A program made the position numbers and the translations under genes. Under the pieces are notes generated by a model. That model saw only the letters and a list, made by a program, of their open reading frames with translations, was not told the origin of the DNA and made no database searches. Shown here piece after piece: positions 15,538-22,445 of a stretch of DNA of 22,445 bases. This DNA comes from JBAZYK01 sp964582265 (lineage in GTDB: Bacteria; Patescibacteriota; Gracilibacteria; UBA1369). Position 1 is the first letter of the stretch. Every line of letters starts with the position of its first letter. The DNA is taken from positions 1-22,445 of the forward strand of contig CAZOQT010000016.1 in the NCBI GenBank assembly GCA_964582265.1, read 5' to 3'.

Positions 15538-16383
15538 ATGAAAAACTTTTTTTGGTTTATTCACAGGCCAGCTGATGAAAGGGAGCAACATTTATTTAAC
15601 CTTGCCTACCAGCGAGCGCTAGGCACTTTGTGGCTTGGTTTATCATTCATAGTGGTTCTACTTTGGGTTTTGCCGTTGGCGCCATCAAACAATTATCTCC
15701 TTATTATAACGAGTTTCTTACTCTTGGCTAGCTATGTATCAGGCTGGTTAACAATCAGAAAAGAAGACCTGTCCTTCTTACGGGAAGAGGAAAAAAATCT
15801 AAAAGCTTCTAGTTTTATTTTGGCGATAATTATTGTCCTTACATTGGGCACTTTTTATATGTATTCGCTGTTTGATTATCCTACTAAGTACATTGCAATT
15901 GCCGGCTTCATGACATTCGTTCCGCTACAAATAATTTTAACGGTCTGGTCGTGGCTTTCTACAAGGTTTTGGAATAAACATGTTAGAATATTAATTTCAG
16001 TTATTTTTCCAATCTGGGGGATAGCTTTTGCTTATTACAAGAATTGGTCATTAACTAAAAAAATAGCAATTGCTGCTTTTTACAATATTTTGCCCTTCAT
16101 AATAGTGTTTATGTGGGCAATAGGTTTAAAAAGTTTTATTGGCGAAAAGGTCTTGGTCGGTACTACAATTTTTGAACCATCTTTGAAAAAGGGAGAGATT
16201 GTAATGATAAACAAAAAAGATAAAAATTATCTACCAAAAGATATTATTGTGATAAAAGACGAAAAGGGATTAATTTTAGGGGAGATATTAGACTTAACTG
16301 AAGATTTTTTGACTATAAAAACATCCGAAGGCATTAAAGAGGTCAAGCTTACAGACATTTTGGGTAAGATTGACATCCCATGA
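15538..16383 (+). CDS. Six-helix membrane protein with a C-terminal S26 signal-peptidase-like barrel lacking the serine
   Basis: 281 aa. Six membrane helices are visible at about 28-47, 52-73, 91-111, 117-138, 149-167 and 176-197. The soluble tail (about 205-278) reads like the beta-barrel of S26 peptidases: TTIFEPSLKKGEIVMINKK followed by LPKDIIVIKDEKG. In active enzymes the barrel starts with S-M-x-P-T-L; here the serine position is Ile211 (IFEPSL), so peptidase activity is unlikely unless one of the two preceding Thr residues substitutes. The gene is co-transcribed with the Xre regulator, a common pairing whose function is mostly unknown. It could sense membrane state or bind a signal that relieves repression; this is inference. 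Confidence 0.7.
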   Translation: MKNFFWFIHRPADEREQHLFNLAYQRALGTLWLGLSFIVVLLWVLPLAPSNNYLLIITSFLLLASYVSGWLTIRKEDLSFLREEEKNLKASSFILAIIIVLTLGTFYMYSLFDYPTKYIAIAGFMTFVPLQIILTVWSWLSTRFWNKHVRILISVIFPIWGIAFAYYKNWSLTKKIAIAAFYNILPFIIVFMWAIGLKSFIGEKVLVGTTIFEPSLKKGEIVMINKKDKNYLPKDIIVIKDEKGLILGEILDLTEDFLTIKTSEGIKEVKLTDILGKIDIP

Positions 16384-16405
16384 ATTATAAACATTTGGGA
16401 CTGAA

Positions 16406-16435
16406 TTGACCATTATCAATAGCGAATGCTATAAA
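16406..16435 (+). promoter_or_regulatory. Promoter of recF
   Basis: TTGACC (16406-16411), an 18-base spacer, TATAAA (16430-16435). The predicted start near 16442 leaves about 32 bases before the ATG. This leader contains a small hairpin, TAGCAA-AAA-TTGCTA (16449-16463), ending ten bases before the start codon. Confidence 0.6.
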
Positions 16436-16473
16436 GATATCCCGCAACTAGCAAAAATTGCTAAAGCGTCTTT

Positions 16474-17652
16474 ATGCACCTCCAAAAACTTACCCTCGAG
16501 CAGTTTCGCAATCACGCCAAATTTGAACTCGAATTTAATCCAAATGAGCCCGTCACATACATTGTTGGCGAAAACGCGCGCGGCAAAACCAATATTTTGG
16601 AGTCCATTTACGTTTTGGCGCTGACCAAATCTTTCCGCACAAATAGTCATGAGGATTTAATTCAATGGGGTGCCGAATATGGGCGTGTTAAGGGGGTTTT
16701 TACGGCGGAAACAGGCGCGGGAGGGCAGATGTCATCTGGATCATTCGCCTCAACGCAATCTCAACCTTTTGAACTCGAAGTTTTTTTGGGGCGACCTCCT
16801 CAACCCGGCAAGGTTCACAAAAAAAATGGTGTAAAGACCAGCGCCGCCAATTTTATAGGTTCTTTCCAGGTGGTTTTCTTTCATCCGGAAGATCTGAATA
16901 TGCTTTATCTTGGGCCGGATCTAAGACGCCGCTATTTAGACATCCTTAATCTTCAAATTAACAAGAAATATTATCAGGCGCTTCGCGCTTATCGCCGCAT
17001 CTTGCAGCAAAGAAATAGTCTGCTGCATCAGTTGAAAAATGGCTATTCCAAGCCGGAAGATGTCCAAATTTGGGACGAACAGCTTATTGAAAACGGCAGC
17101 ATCATCATCCAGGAGCGTGCCAAATGCATCGACTTTTTTAATCAAAATTTAGAGCATAAATATCAGCAGATTTCGCAGGGGGATGAGAAAATTACCGCAA
17201 AATATCAACACTGTCTGGGCGACTATTTTACTCTAAGCCAAGACGAAAACGCTGCGCAAATTTTAAGTCACGCCTCTCTGGATCAAATCAAGGATGCCTT
17301 TGAAAAAGCTTTAAAAAAAGCCCAAAATAAGGATTTTCTGTCTGAGCATACAAGTATAGGCCCACATCGTGATGATCTGGAATTTTTCCTTAATGAGATG
17401 CCACTTGCGCGCCACGCCTCCCGCGGCGAATATCGCTCACTGCTGCTCAGTTTAAAGCTCCTGGAAATAGAATTTTATCAGCAAAAATCCGGTCAAAAGC
17501 CGCTTTTATTGTTGGATGATGTTTTTTCCGAACTCGATCAGAGTCGCCAAAAAATGCTTCTGGAAGCCATTAGAACGCATCAAACCATTATTACCGCGAC
17601 ACATCGCATCGAATCAGCGGAGCAAGCCCATGACAAGTTGGTGCAAATGTGA
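16474..17652 (+). CDS. recF: DNA replication and repair protein RecF
   Basis: 392 aa, longer than the usual 355-375. RecF is an SMC/ABC-type ATPase that loads RecA at single-strand gaps with RecO and RecR. The Walker A is GENARGKT (32-39), with Ala where most RecF proteins have Gly. The Q-loop region FHPEDLNMLYLGPDLRRRYL (136-155) is typical. GPHRDDL (296-302), the signature SRGEYRSLLLSLKL (316-329) and Walker B LLLLDDVFSELD (344-355) are intact. The extra length includes a Gly/Ser/Gln-rich insertion at about 79-98, probably a disordered surface loop. There is no dnaA, dnaN or gyrB beside it, unlike the classical arrangement, so it is transcribed alone. Confidence 0.95.
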   Translation: MHLQKLTLEQFRNHAKFELEFNPNEPVTYIVGENARGKTNILESIYVLALTKSFRTNSHEDLIQWGAEYGRVKGVFTAETGAGGQMSSGSFASTQSQPFELEVFLGRPPQPGKVHKKNGVKTSAANFIGSFQVVFFHPEDLNMLYLGPDLRRRYLDILNLQINKKYYQALRAYRRILQQRNSLLHQLKNGYSKPEDVQIWDEQLIENGSIIIQERAKCIDFFNQNLEHKYQQISQGDEKITAKYQHCLGDYFTLSQDENAAQILSHASLDQIKDAFEKALKKAQNKDFLSEHTSIGPHRDDLEFFLNEMPLARHASRGEYRSLLLSLKLLEIEFYQQKSGQKPLLLLDDVFSELDQSRQKMLLEAIRTHQTIITATHRIESAEQAHDKLVQM

Positions 17653-17693
17653 TAAAATAATTGGAAACAGAAATTCCGATTATAAACATAAAA

Positions 17694-17944
17694 ATGCCCA
17701 ACGTCATCGCGTTTATCAGTAGTTTGACCAATCTATCTAGCGCTTCCTTATTTAAAATAAGCCTTTCCGTGTTATTAGCGATTGTTCCTGCCTGTGTCTG
17801 GGGGTACATTTTTTATAAAAAACAGGTCGGCCAGAAAAGTATGTCGCTTATTACCTTTGTTGCTGGTGCAGTTTCGGTTGCACCCTTAATCGCATACAAA
17901 TCACTTTGGCAGTATTTCCCTTGGCTTAATGCCTTTCAATACAC
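17694..17944 (+). CDS. PrsW-like intramembrane protease, N-terminal part (cut by the assembly gap)
   Basis: 84 residues before the run of Ns. Two membrane segments are visible, SLFKISLSVLLAIVPACVWG and SLITFVAGAVSVAPLIAYKS, followed by LWQYFPWLNAFQY. This order (helix, short basic loop with YKKQ, second helix with a G-A/small-residue pattern, then FPW-NAF) resembles the N-terminus of PrsW-family membrane proteases. The catalytic glutamates would be further on and are missing here. I chose ATG 17694; an in-frame TTG at 17661 is weaker. Codons after the gap read Glu-Lys-Ser-stop in the same nominal frame, but the gap length is arbitrary, so this need not be the true end. Confidence 0.5.
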
Positions 17945-18044
17945 NNNNNNNNNNNNNNNNNNNNNNNNNNNNNNNNNNNNNNNNNNNNNNNNNNNNNNNN
18001 NNNNNNNNNNNNNNNNNNNNNNNNNNNNNNNNNNNNNNNNNNNN
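17945..18044. other. Assembly gap (100 Ns)
   Basis: Exactly 100 N, the conventional placeholder for a scaffold gap of unknown size. The missing DNA contains at least the rest of the PrsW-like gene. Confidence 0.98.
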
Positions 18045-18052
18045 GAAAAAAG

Positions 18053-18081
18053 CTGACCATTAGATTTGTTTAGTATACAAT
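18053..18081 (+). promoter_or_regulatory. Possible promoter of the HAD phosphatase gene
   Basis: CTGACC (18053-18058), a 17-base spacer, TACAAT (18076-18081). The predicted start near 18088 leaves about 18 bases before the TTG start. The -35 box is weak. Confidence 0.4.
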
Positions 18082-18105
18082 CAGTGCGTTTTCTAAATTC
18101 CAACT

Positions 18106-18933
18106 TTGAATAATTCAGAATTTAAGAACGATCTTAAGTCTAAGAAATATTTTCTTTTAGATTTGGATGGAACGCTTTACCGCGGATCTAAGCTATTTCC
18201 ATATAGTAAAAAGTTCATAAATGAATTGCATAATACTGGCCGAAAGCCAATTTATTTAAGCAATAATTCTTCCCGCAGCACTGCTGAGTATTTGCAGAAG
18301 CTAAACAAAATAGGCCTTAATCCCAGGCCGGATGAAATCTATACCAGCTTAAATGCAACAATAGAATATTTATTAGATAGAAAATTTTCGCGCATATATT
18401 TGATGGCCACACCGGCGGTAGAAAGGGAGTTTATCGACGCGGGGTTTAAGCTTACTTCGCCACCTCAAGCCGTCGTTCTTACCTTTGACACCACTTTTAA
18501 TTACGAAAAATTTTGCACTGCGTACGAATATATCTTGGCGGGAGTTTCTTTATTTGCAACGCATCCGGACATGCTTGTGCCCACGACCGACGGCTTTCAT
18601 CCGGACGTGGGAACGCTATTAATGGCTTTTGAAAGCGCGATTAAGGCCGCACACCAGGCGGATGCAAAATCGCAATCACCATTCAAACCAATTATTATCG
18701 GCAAGCCTTTTTCTGTAATATATAAGCAACTTCAAGCCAAATTAAAGTGCGCTAAAAGGGAAATGATCATGATCGGCGATCGCTTGTACACAGACATAAA
18801 AGGCGCTAATGATTACGGAATAACAAGCGCCCTGGTCTTGAGCGGCGAAACCGATTTGAAAATGCTCAAAAAGAGCAAAATAAAGCCGAAAATTGTCCTA
18901 AAGGATCTAAGCCAAATCAACCTCAAAGGTTGA
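18106..18933 (+). CDS. HAD-superfamily (IIA, NagD/phosphoglycolate phosphatase-like) hydrolase
   Basis: 275 aa, typical length. This soluble phosphatase uses an aspartyl-phosphate intermediate. Motif I is DLDGT (D19, D21), motif II is the SNNSS stretch starting at S52, motif III lysine is K200 in IGKP, and motif IV is GDRLYTD (D225, D230). The C2 cap lies between about 80 and 195. The family acts on small phospho-compounds such as glycerol phosphate, phosphoglycolate or sugar phosphates; the substrate cannot be read from sequence. The start is TTG: an in-frame stop lies at 18094 and no ATG occurs before residue 100. The stop codon is part of a 17-bp palindrome that also overlaps the glpD promoter. 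Confidence 0.9.
   Translation: MNNSEFKNDLKSKKYFLLDLDGTLYRGSKLFPYSKKFINELHNTGRKPIYLSNNSSRSTAEYLQKLNKIGLNPRPDEIYTSLNATIEYLLDRKFSRIYLMATPAVEREFIDAGFKLTSPPQAVVLTFDTTFNYEKFCTAYEYILAGVSLFATHPDMLVPTTDGFHPDVGTLLMAFESAIKAAHQADAKSQSPFKPIIIGKPFSVIYKQLQAKLKCAKREMIMIGDRLYTDIKGANDYGITSALVLSGETDLKMLKKSKIKPKIVLKDLSQINLKG
18917..18933. repeat. 17-bp palindrome, copy 1, at the end of the HAD gene and the glpD -35
   Basis: TCAACCTCAAAGGTTGA: seven-base arms around CAA. It contains the stop codon of the HAD gene and overlaps the -35 of the glpD promoter. Including three bases upstream it is identical over 20 bp to copy 3. Confidence 0.75.
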
Positions 18934-18959
18934 AAAGGCTTGATAGAATTTAATATAAT
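18930..18959 (+). promoter_or_regulatory. Promoter of glpD
   Basis: TTGAAA (18930-18935), an 18-base spacer, and a perfect TATAAT (18954-18959). The predicted start near 18966 leaves only about seven bases before the ATG, a nearly leaderless mRNA. Palindrome copy 1 covers the -35 and copy 2 lies just inside the gene. Confidence 0.65.
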
Positions 18960-18972
18960 TTAACTAAATTAA

Positions 18973-20613
18973 ATGCCAACCTCAAAGGTCGACCTAATCA
19001 TCATCGGCGGCGGCATTAATGGCGCGGGAATAGCCCGAGACGCCACCATGCGCGGGCTAAAAGTGCTGCTGGTAGACAAAAACGACTTTGCATATGGCAC
19101 CAGCAGTCGATCCACCAAGCTAATTCACGGCGGCATTCGCTATTTGGAAAATTATGATTTTAAGTTGGTTTGGGAGGCCTGCCACGAGCGCAAAACTCTC
19201 ACCAAAATCGCGCCGCATTTGGTTCATCAGCTTGGCTTTGTTTTTCCTGTTTATAAAGGTGATAAACGGCCTGCGTGGCTTGTTAAAGTTGGAATGTTTT
19301 TATATGATTTGATGGCCGGATTTCAAAATCTTAAGTGGCACAAAAACCTCAGTAAAAAGGGGATTTTAAAACTTATTCCAAGTCTAAAAAAGGAAGGGCT
19401 CAAAGGTGGAGGGATTTATTACGATGCTCAAACTGATGATGCAAGGCTTGTTCTAGCCAATATTCAGGATGCAGCTGATCGCGGGGCAATTGTAAAAAAT
19501 TACACGGAAGTTGCTACCATAAAGCCGCATAATGCGGATGATGCGCAAGATCCAGGTGAGGTAGATCAGCCCATAGGTTGCCTGGAAGTGGTTTGCCAAG
19601 ACGTACTTACTGCCGAAAAATTCACGTATGCCGCGCCAATTATTATTAATGCGACTGGCCCGTGGCTAGATCAAAACCTTAAAAAGTGGCACGTTGAAGA
19701 TAAGCAACAAATCTCAGATGCTGGCCAACAACCGCACTTGCGCTTGACCAAGGGTATTCATTTTTTTATTCCCAAGGTTACTGATGAATATGCGCTTTTG
19801 ATTGGAGCTCAGCGCGATGGGCGCGTCTTTTTTGTGATTCCTTGGGGCGAATATTCGCTGGTTGGAACAACTGATACAGACTATAAGGGGCGTCCCGATC
19901 AGGTGGCAGCCGATGATGAGGATCGAAAATATTTGATCGCAGAATTAAATCGTTTATTTCCAGAAAAGAAACTAGGGCTCAAGGACATAATTGCAGACTT
20001 CGCCGGATTGCGTCCTTTACTGCATATTGAGGGCATAAAAGAAGGCGCAGTTACGCGAGAATATAAGCTTAAAATCGACCAGATCGGATCTACACTTCCT
20101 GGCCAGCCCGGCGGAACCATGATTTCAGTAGTTGGCGGCAAGATAACTACTTATCGCAATTTAGCAGAAAAAGTTACGAATTTAGTTGTTAAAACTTTAA
20201 AAAACAAGGTCATCCACCAGCCCAATTGCCGCACAGCAGATCAAAAACTCCCTGGTAGTAATTTTTCAGAAAAGGATTTTGCCGAATTCAAAAAGCATAA
20301 ATTGGCAAATTCATCGCAGCTACAAGCCATTCAGGAAAAAGATCCAGAAGTGGCCGAAAATCTGCTAAATACCTATGGTAGTCAAATCGATCGTGTTTTG
20401 CCATACCTAAATCAACCTCAAAGGTTGATTCCCGAATCGCGCATCATACCGCCATGCCCCGTCATCTGGGCCCAGCTTTTTTACGGCCTGGATCACGAAT
20501 TTATCCGCACCCCAGAGGACTTTATCCGCCGTCGCACCGAGCTTTACATCCACACCAAAAACCACCCCGACTTAGTCGAGAAAATCGCGGAGGCTATCAA
20601 TCCACAAAAATAA
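18973..20613 (+). CDS. glpD: FAD-dependent glycerol-3-phosphate dehydrogenase
   Basis: 546 aa, normal for the aerobic GlpD/GlpO family. It oxidises glycerol-3-phosphate to dihydroxyacetone phosphate, passing electrons to quinone (GlpD) or oxygen (GlpO). The FAD dinucleotide-binding motif GGGINGAG is at 12-19, and the family signature TSSRSTKLIHGGIRYLE is at 43-59. Other typical parts are VGTTDTDYKG and FAGLRPLL in the substrate domain, and a C-terminal helical domain with RTPEDFIRRRTEL near the end. A short Asp/Ala/Pro insertion (about residues 183-197, HNADDAQDPGEVDQP) lies in the middle. The choice between quinone and oxygen as acceptor cannot be settled here. Its promoter is flanked by putative operators. 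Confidence 0.93.
   Translation: MPTSKVDLIIIGGGINGAGIARDATMRGLKVLLVDKNDFAYGTSSRSTKLIHGGIRYLENYDFKLVWEACHERKTLTKIAPHLVHQLGFVFPVYKGDKRPAWLVKVGMFLYDLMAGFQNLKWHKNLSKKGILKLIPSLKKEGLKGGGIYYDAQTDDARLVLANIQDAADRGAIVKNYTEVATIKPHNADDAQDPGEVDQPIGCLEVVCQDVLTAEKFTYAAPIIINATGPWLDQNLKKWHVEDKQQISDAGQQPHLRLTKGIHFFIPKVTDEYALLIGAQRDGRVFFVIPWGEYSLVGTTDTDYKGRPDQVAADDEDRKYLIAELNRLFPEKKLGLKDIIADFAGLRPLLHIEGIKEGAVTREYKLKIDQIGSTLPGQPGGTMISVVGGKITTYRNLAEKVTNLVVKTLKNKVIHQPNCRTADQKLPGSNFSEKDFAEFKKHKLANSSQLQAIQEKDPEVAENLLNTYGSQIDRVLPYLNQPQRLIPESRIIPPCPVIWAQLFYGLDHEFIRTPEDFIRRRTELYIHTKNHPDLVEKIAEAINPQK
18977..18991. repeat. Palindrome copy 2, imperfect, at the 5' end of glpD
   Basis: CAACCTCAAAGGTCG, one base different from the core of copies 1 and 3. 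It begins two bases after the glpD start codon; its centre is 59 bp from that of copy 1. Confidence 0.6.
20412..20428. repeat. Palindrome copy 3, inside glpD
   Basis: TCAACCTCAAAGGTTGA, identical to copy 1 but read in a different codon frame here (Asn-Gln-Pro-Gln-Arg-Leu-Ile). The protein sequence therefore does not explain the identity. Confidence 0.75.
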
Positions 20614-20655
20614 AAAATATCTTGTGCGGAGGCAGCAATTTACCATGGAAAGAAT

Positions 20656-20684
20656 TTGAGTTTTTCCTCTTTTTGTGGTATCAT
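20656..20684 (+). promoter_or_regulatory. Promoter of the terminal two-gene operon
   Basis: TTGAGT (20656-20661), a 17-base spacer, TATCAT (20679-20684). The predicted start near 20691 would exclude the ATG at 20688 and favour the in-frame ATG at 20712. Confidence 0.5.
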
Positions 20685-20687
20685 AAT

Positions 20688-21050
20688 ATGATTAAAACTT
20701 TTCAAATTTCCATGGACTCAAACTTTATTTTTGAATTACAGGCGTTAATACAAAAAATGAACCAATCCGAAGCTATTAAAAGCATGGATCCGGTTGTTAG
20801 GTATGCACTTTATCTTGAGCTGGAAAAGGCTAATCCAAAGCTCATTAAGGAATTTACAGAAATTTTGAATGAAGAGAGCAATGGCTACCAGAAAGTTGAA
20901 GAAAAATTCGCCAAGCAGGTTGATAAGTTATTAATTAACTACAAACACGATTTGGATAACGCCGAATACGAAGTTAAGAAAAAGAAAATGCAGAAAGCCA
21001 CAAAGGCGGAGCAAAAGAAGGCTGAACAAATTCTAAAATCAATTAAATAA
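20688..21050 (+). CDS. Small charged helical protein, unknown
   Basis: 120 aa from ATG 20688, or 112 aa from the in-frame ATG at 20712, which fits better if the promoter at 20656-20684 is right. The frame stays open far into glpD upstream, but that part is a Pro/Arg-rich shadow of glpD and was excluded. No family recognised. The protein is rich in Lys and Glu and predicted entirely helical, with a coiled-coil-like C-terminal half (from about 70, containing KKKKMQKATKAEQKKAEQIL). There is no membrane segment. It ends seven bases before the next start, so the two are probably co-expressed and may interact. Confidence 0.75.
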   Translation: MIKTFQISMDSNFIFELQALIQKMNQSEAIKSMDPVVRYALYLELEKANPKLIKEFTEILNEESNGYQKVEEKFAKQVDKLLINYKHDLDNAEYEVKKKKMQKATKAEQKKAEQILKSIK

Positions 21051-21057
21051 AACAAAA

Positions 21058-22445
21058 ATGAAAAATCTATCTTGTTTTAAATTAAACAATTCGCTTAAGC
21101 CAAAAAGAGTCTGTTATGCATACATCGACGCCTCACCTAACGAAGAAATGAGAAATATGGAGGCGGCAAACAAGAAAACAGAAGAGTATGTTCATGAAAA
21201 TAAATTAACTTGGGATGAAGTAAACAAACACGTCTGGAGCCTTGCTGAGAGTGCGAGCTTAGCATTAAAGGCTAGCGTAATTGATTTAAAAGCTAAAGTT
21301 AAAAACCAATCCGAAATTACCAGCCTTGTAACGCAAAAAGAAAAAGATGGCGCTATCAAGAAGCATGAAGACGCGATTGATAAAGAAGCAGTTGAAATTC
21401 AAAAGCGCATTAACGAATTAAGAGATCAAGCTATAATTAAATTGAATAGTTATTTTGAATTAAGGCAAAAGGAGGAAGAGGAAGTTAAGCAAAGAATTTA
21501 TAAGAATTTGAAGGGTAAATTAGATCCAGAAGATTTAGCAAAAATCAGAAAAGAAGCAGAAACAATTGCGGAATTAGGAGATGATCGTAATTGGATCAGC
21601 AAATTATGGAAAAAACGCGGTGTTCAAGACTATTTGGATTCAGAAATTGAAGAAATAAAAGATAAAAATGGCAAACCAACTACTTTAAAGGATTCAGAAG
21701 TTGAAAACATTACCATGGGAATTTTGATGTCATTAAAAGGGACTGATGCTGAAATGTTTGTGCAAAAACTTGAGGAAAGAGAAGCAAAAAACGAAGCTAT
21801 GGATGACCAGGGCATCTCTGTCAAAGATATTCAGACGCAGGTCTTAGATAACATGGGTTTTCAAATAAAAGATGAGACGGATAGAACAATTGCTCAAAAA
21901 TCACCTGCTGGGAAAATGTTTTTAGAGATTGCAGCTAATAATGACCTTTCGCCAAGCATGAAGGGTTTACTATTAGGTGAGTTAGCCAAAATAAAAATTA
22001 CTAAGATTGATTACTCGAAAACAACTTTAGAGGAAGCTAATAGGCAGATTGGAACAGAAATTGCACCAGTTACAAGAATGTATCAAATGCTCAAGGATCT
22101 AAAAATGGGCAATAAAGATCAAGTTTATACGTTTGATGGGTTGGATGAATCGCTTCTCATTAGCCAGGTGACAACACTCGGCGCTGTGAGAGGTTTAGGA
22201 GGTGGAGTTTGGGGTGGGGTTCTTGGCGGAGTAGGTGGGTTAATGAGTGGTTTGTACCTTGCTGCGGATAGGACAGGAACTGGTGATAAAAAATCGCTTG
22301 AACAGGCCGCAGTAATTATGATGGCTCTTAAAAAAGGAGAAAAAATCCATCAACTTGAAGAGACACTTGTTAGATGGAATGAAGTTAAGAGGCTGTTAGC
22401 TGGTTTGAAAGCTGACCGCGAACAAATGCAAGCATTGTTAGCAAA
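21058..22445 (+). CDS. Large coiled-coil protein with a glycine-rich hydrophobic segment (partial, runs off the window)
   Basis: Open from ATG 21058 to the last base: 462 codons without a stop. No family recognised. Residues of about 30-170 are very rich in Lys, Glu and Ala and look like long helices or coiled coil. A more globular charged part follows. At about 379-398 there is a glycine-zipper-like hydrophobic stretch (LGGGVWGGVLGGVGGLMSG), then LYLAAD and another helical region. Such a segment can insert in or associate with a membrane. The N-terminus is not a signal peptide. The protein shares an operon with the small helical protein upstream. Codon and base use match the neighbours. Confidence 0.7.
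   Translation, partial: MKNLSCFKLNNSLKPKRVCYAYIDASPNEEMRNMEAANKKTEEYVHENKLTWDEVNKHVWSLAESASLALKASVIDLKAKVKNQSEITSLVTQKEKDGAIKKHEDAIDKEAVEIQKRINELRDQAIIKLNSYFELRQKEEEEVKQRIYKNLKGKLDPEDLAKIRKEAETIAELGDDRNWISKLWKKRGVQDYLDSEIEEIKDKNGKPTTLKDSEVENITMGILMSLKGTDAEMFVQKLEEREAKNEAMDDQGISVKDIQTQVLDNMGFQIKDETDRTIAQKSPAGKMFLEIAANNDLSPSMKGLLLGELAKIKITKIDYSKTTLEEANRQIGTEIAPVTRMYQMLKDLKMGNKDQVYTFDGLDESLLISQVTTLGAVRGLGGGVWGGVLGGVGGLMSGLYLAADRTGTGDKKSLEQAAVIMMALKKGEKIHQLEETLVRWNEVKRLLAGLKADREQMQALLA

Noticed and set aside
17661..17693. TTG start for the PrsW-like gene
   Set aside because: Adds a polar 11-residue stretch before a good ATG and has no ribosome-binding site; ATG 17694 fits the family start better.
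20625..20659. GGAGG followed by a four-codon ORF after glpD
   Set aside because: The spacing to the ATG is 12 bases and the ORF overlaps the -35 of the next promoter; probably chance.
20454..20687. N-terminal extension of the small helical protein into glpD
   Set aside because: The translation is Pro/Arg/His-rich and is simply another frame of the glpD C-terminus, whose family motifs are clear in the annotated frame.

Overview
The window is AT-rich bacterial DNA of about 22.4 kb with one scaffold gap of 100 Ns (17945-18044). UGA is an ordinary stop: the HNH, membrane-protein, recF and HAD genes all end in TGA. This excludes the UGA=Gly code of Gracilibacteria/Absconditabacteria. A threonyl-tRNA synthetase without its TGS domain, many orphan proteins, almost no Shine-Dalgarno sequences and a compact F-type ATP synthase operon would fit a Patescibacteria/CPR-type genome. 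That placement is an inference; no marker rRNA is present.

Layout: positions 1-96 hold the tail of a plus-strand gene, closed by a bidirectional terminator. From 6.9 kb down to 0.19 kb, on the minus strand, lies a complete ATP synthase operon in the order atpB-E-F-H-A-G-D-C, with a recognisable promoter and a hairpin between atpB and atpE. Upstream of it on the same strand is a membrane O-antigen ligase/polymerase-like gene.

From 8.6 to 11.9 kb two unrecognised plus-strand genes follow. The first (733 aa) sits behind a strong promoter and a leader whose segments can form either an intrinsic terminator or an antiterminator; this is the most interesting element here. thrS follows on the minus strand, then a roughly 460-base stretch with a 50-aa small ORF, then an HNH endonuclease gene behind a six-codon upstream ORF with the only strong Shine-Dalgarno seen before any gene.

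From 15.25 kb a small Xre-type regulator and a six-helix membrane protein form an operon whose promoter carries two 20-bp palindromes 30 bp apart, the pattern expected of autoregulation. recF follows from its own promoter, then a PrsW-like membrane protease gene cut by the gap, a HAD phosphatase and an FAD glycerol-3-phosphate dehydrogenase. The glpD promoter is flanked by copies of a palindrome that recurs inside glpD, which suggests a dedicated operator set. HAD-IIA enzymes can dephosphorylate small phospho-metabolites and GlpD oxidises glycerol-3-phosphate, so a joint role in glycerol-phosphate handling is possible but unproven. The window ends in a two-gene operon of charged, coiled-coil-like proteins, the second running off the edge.
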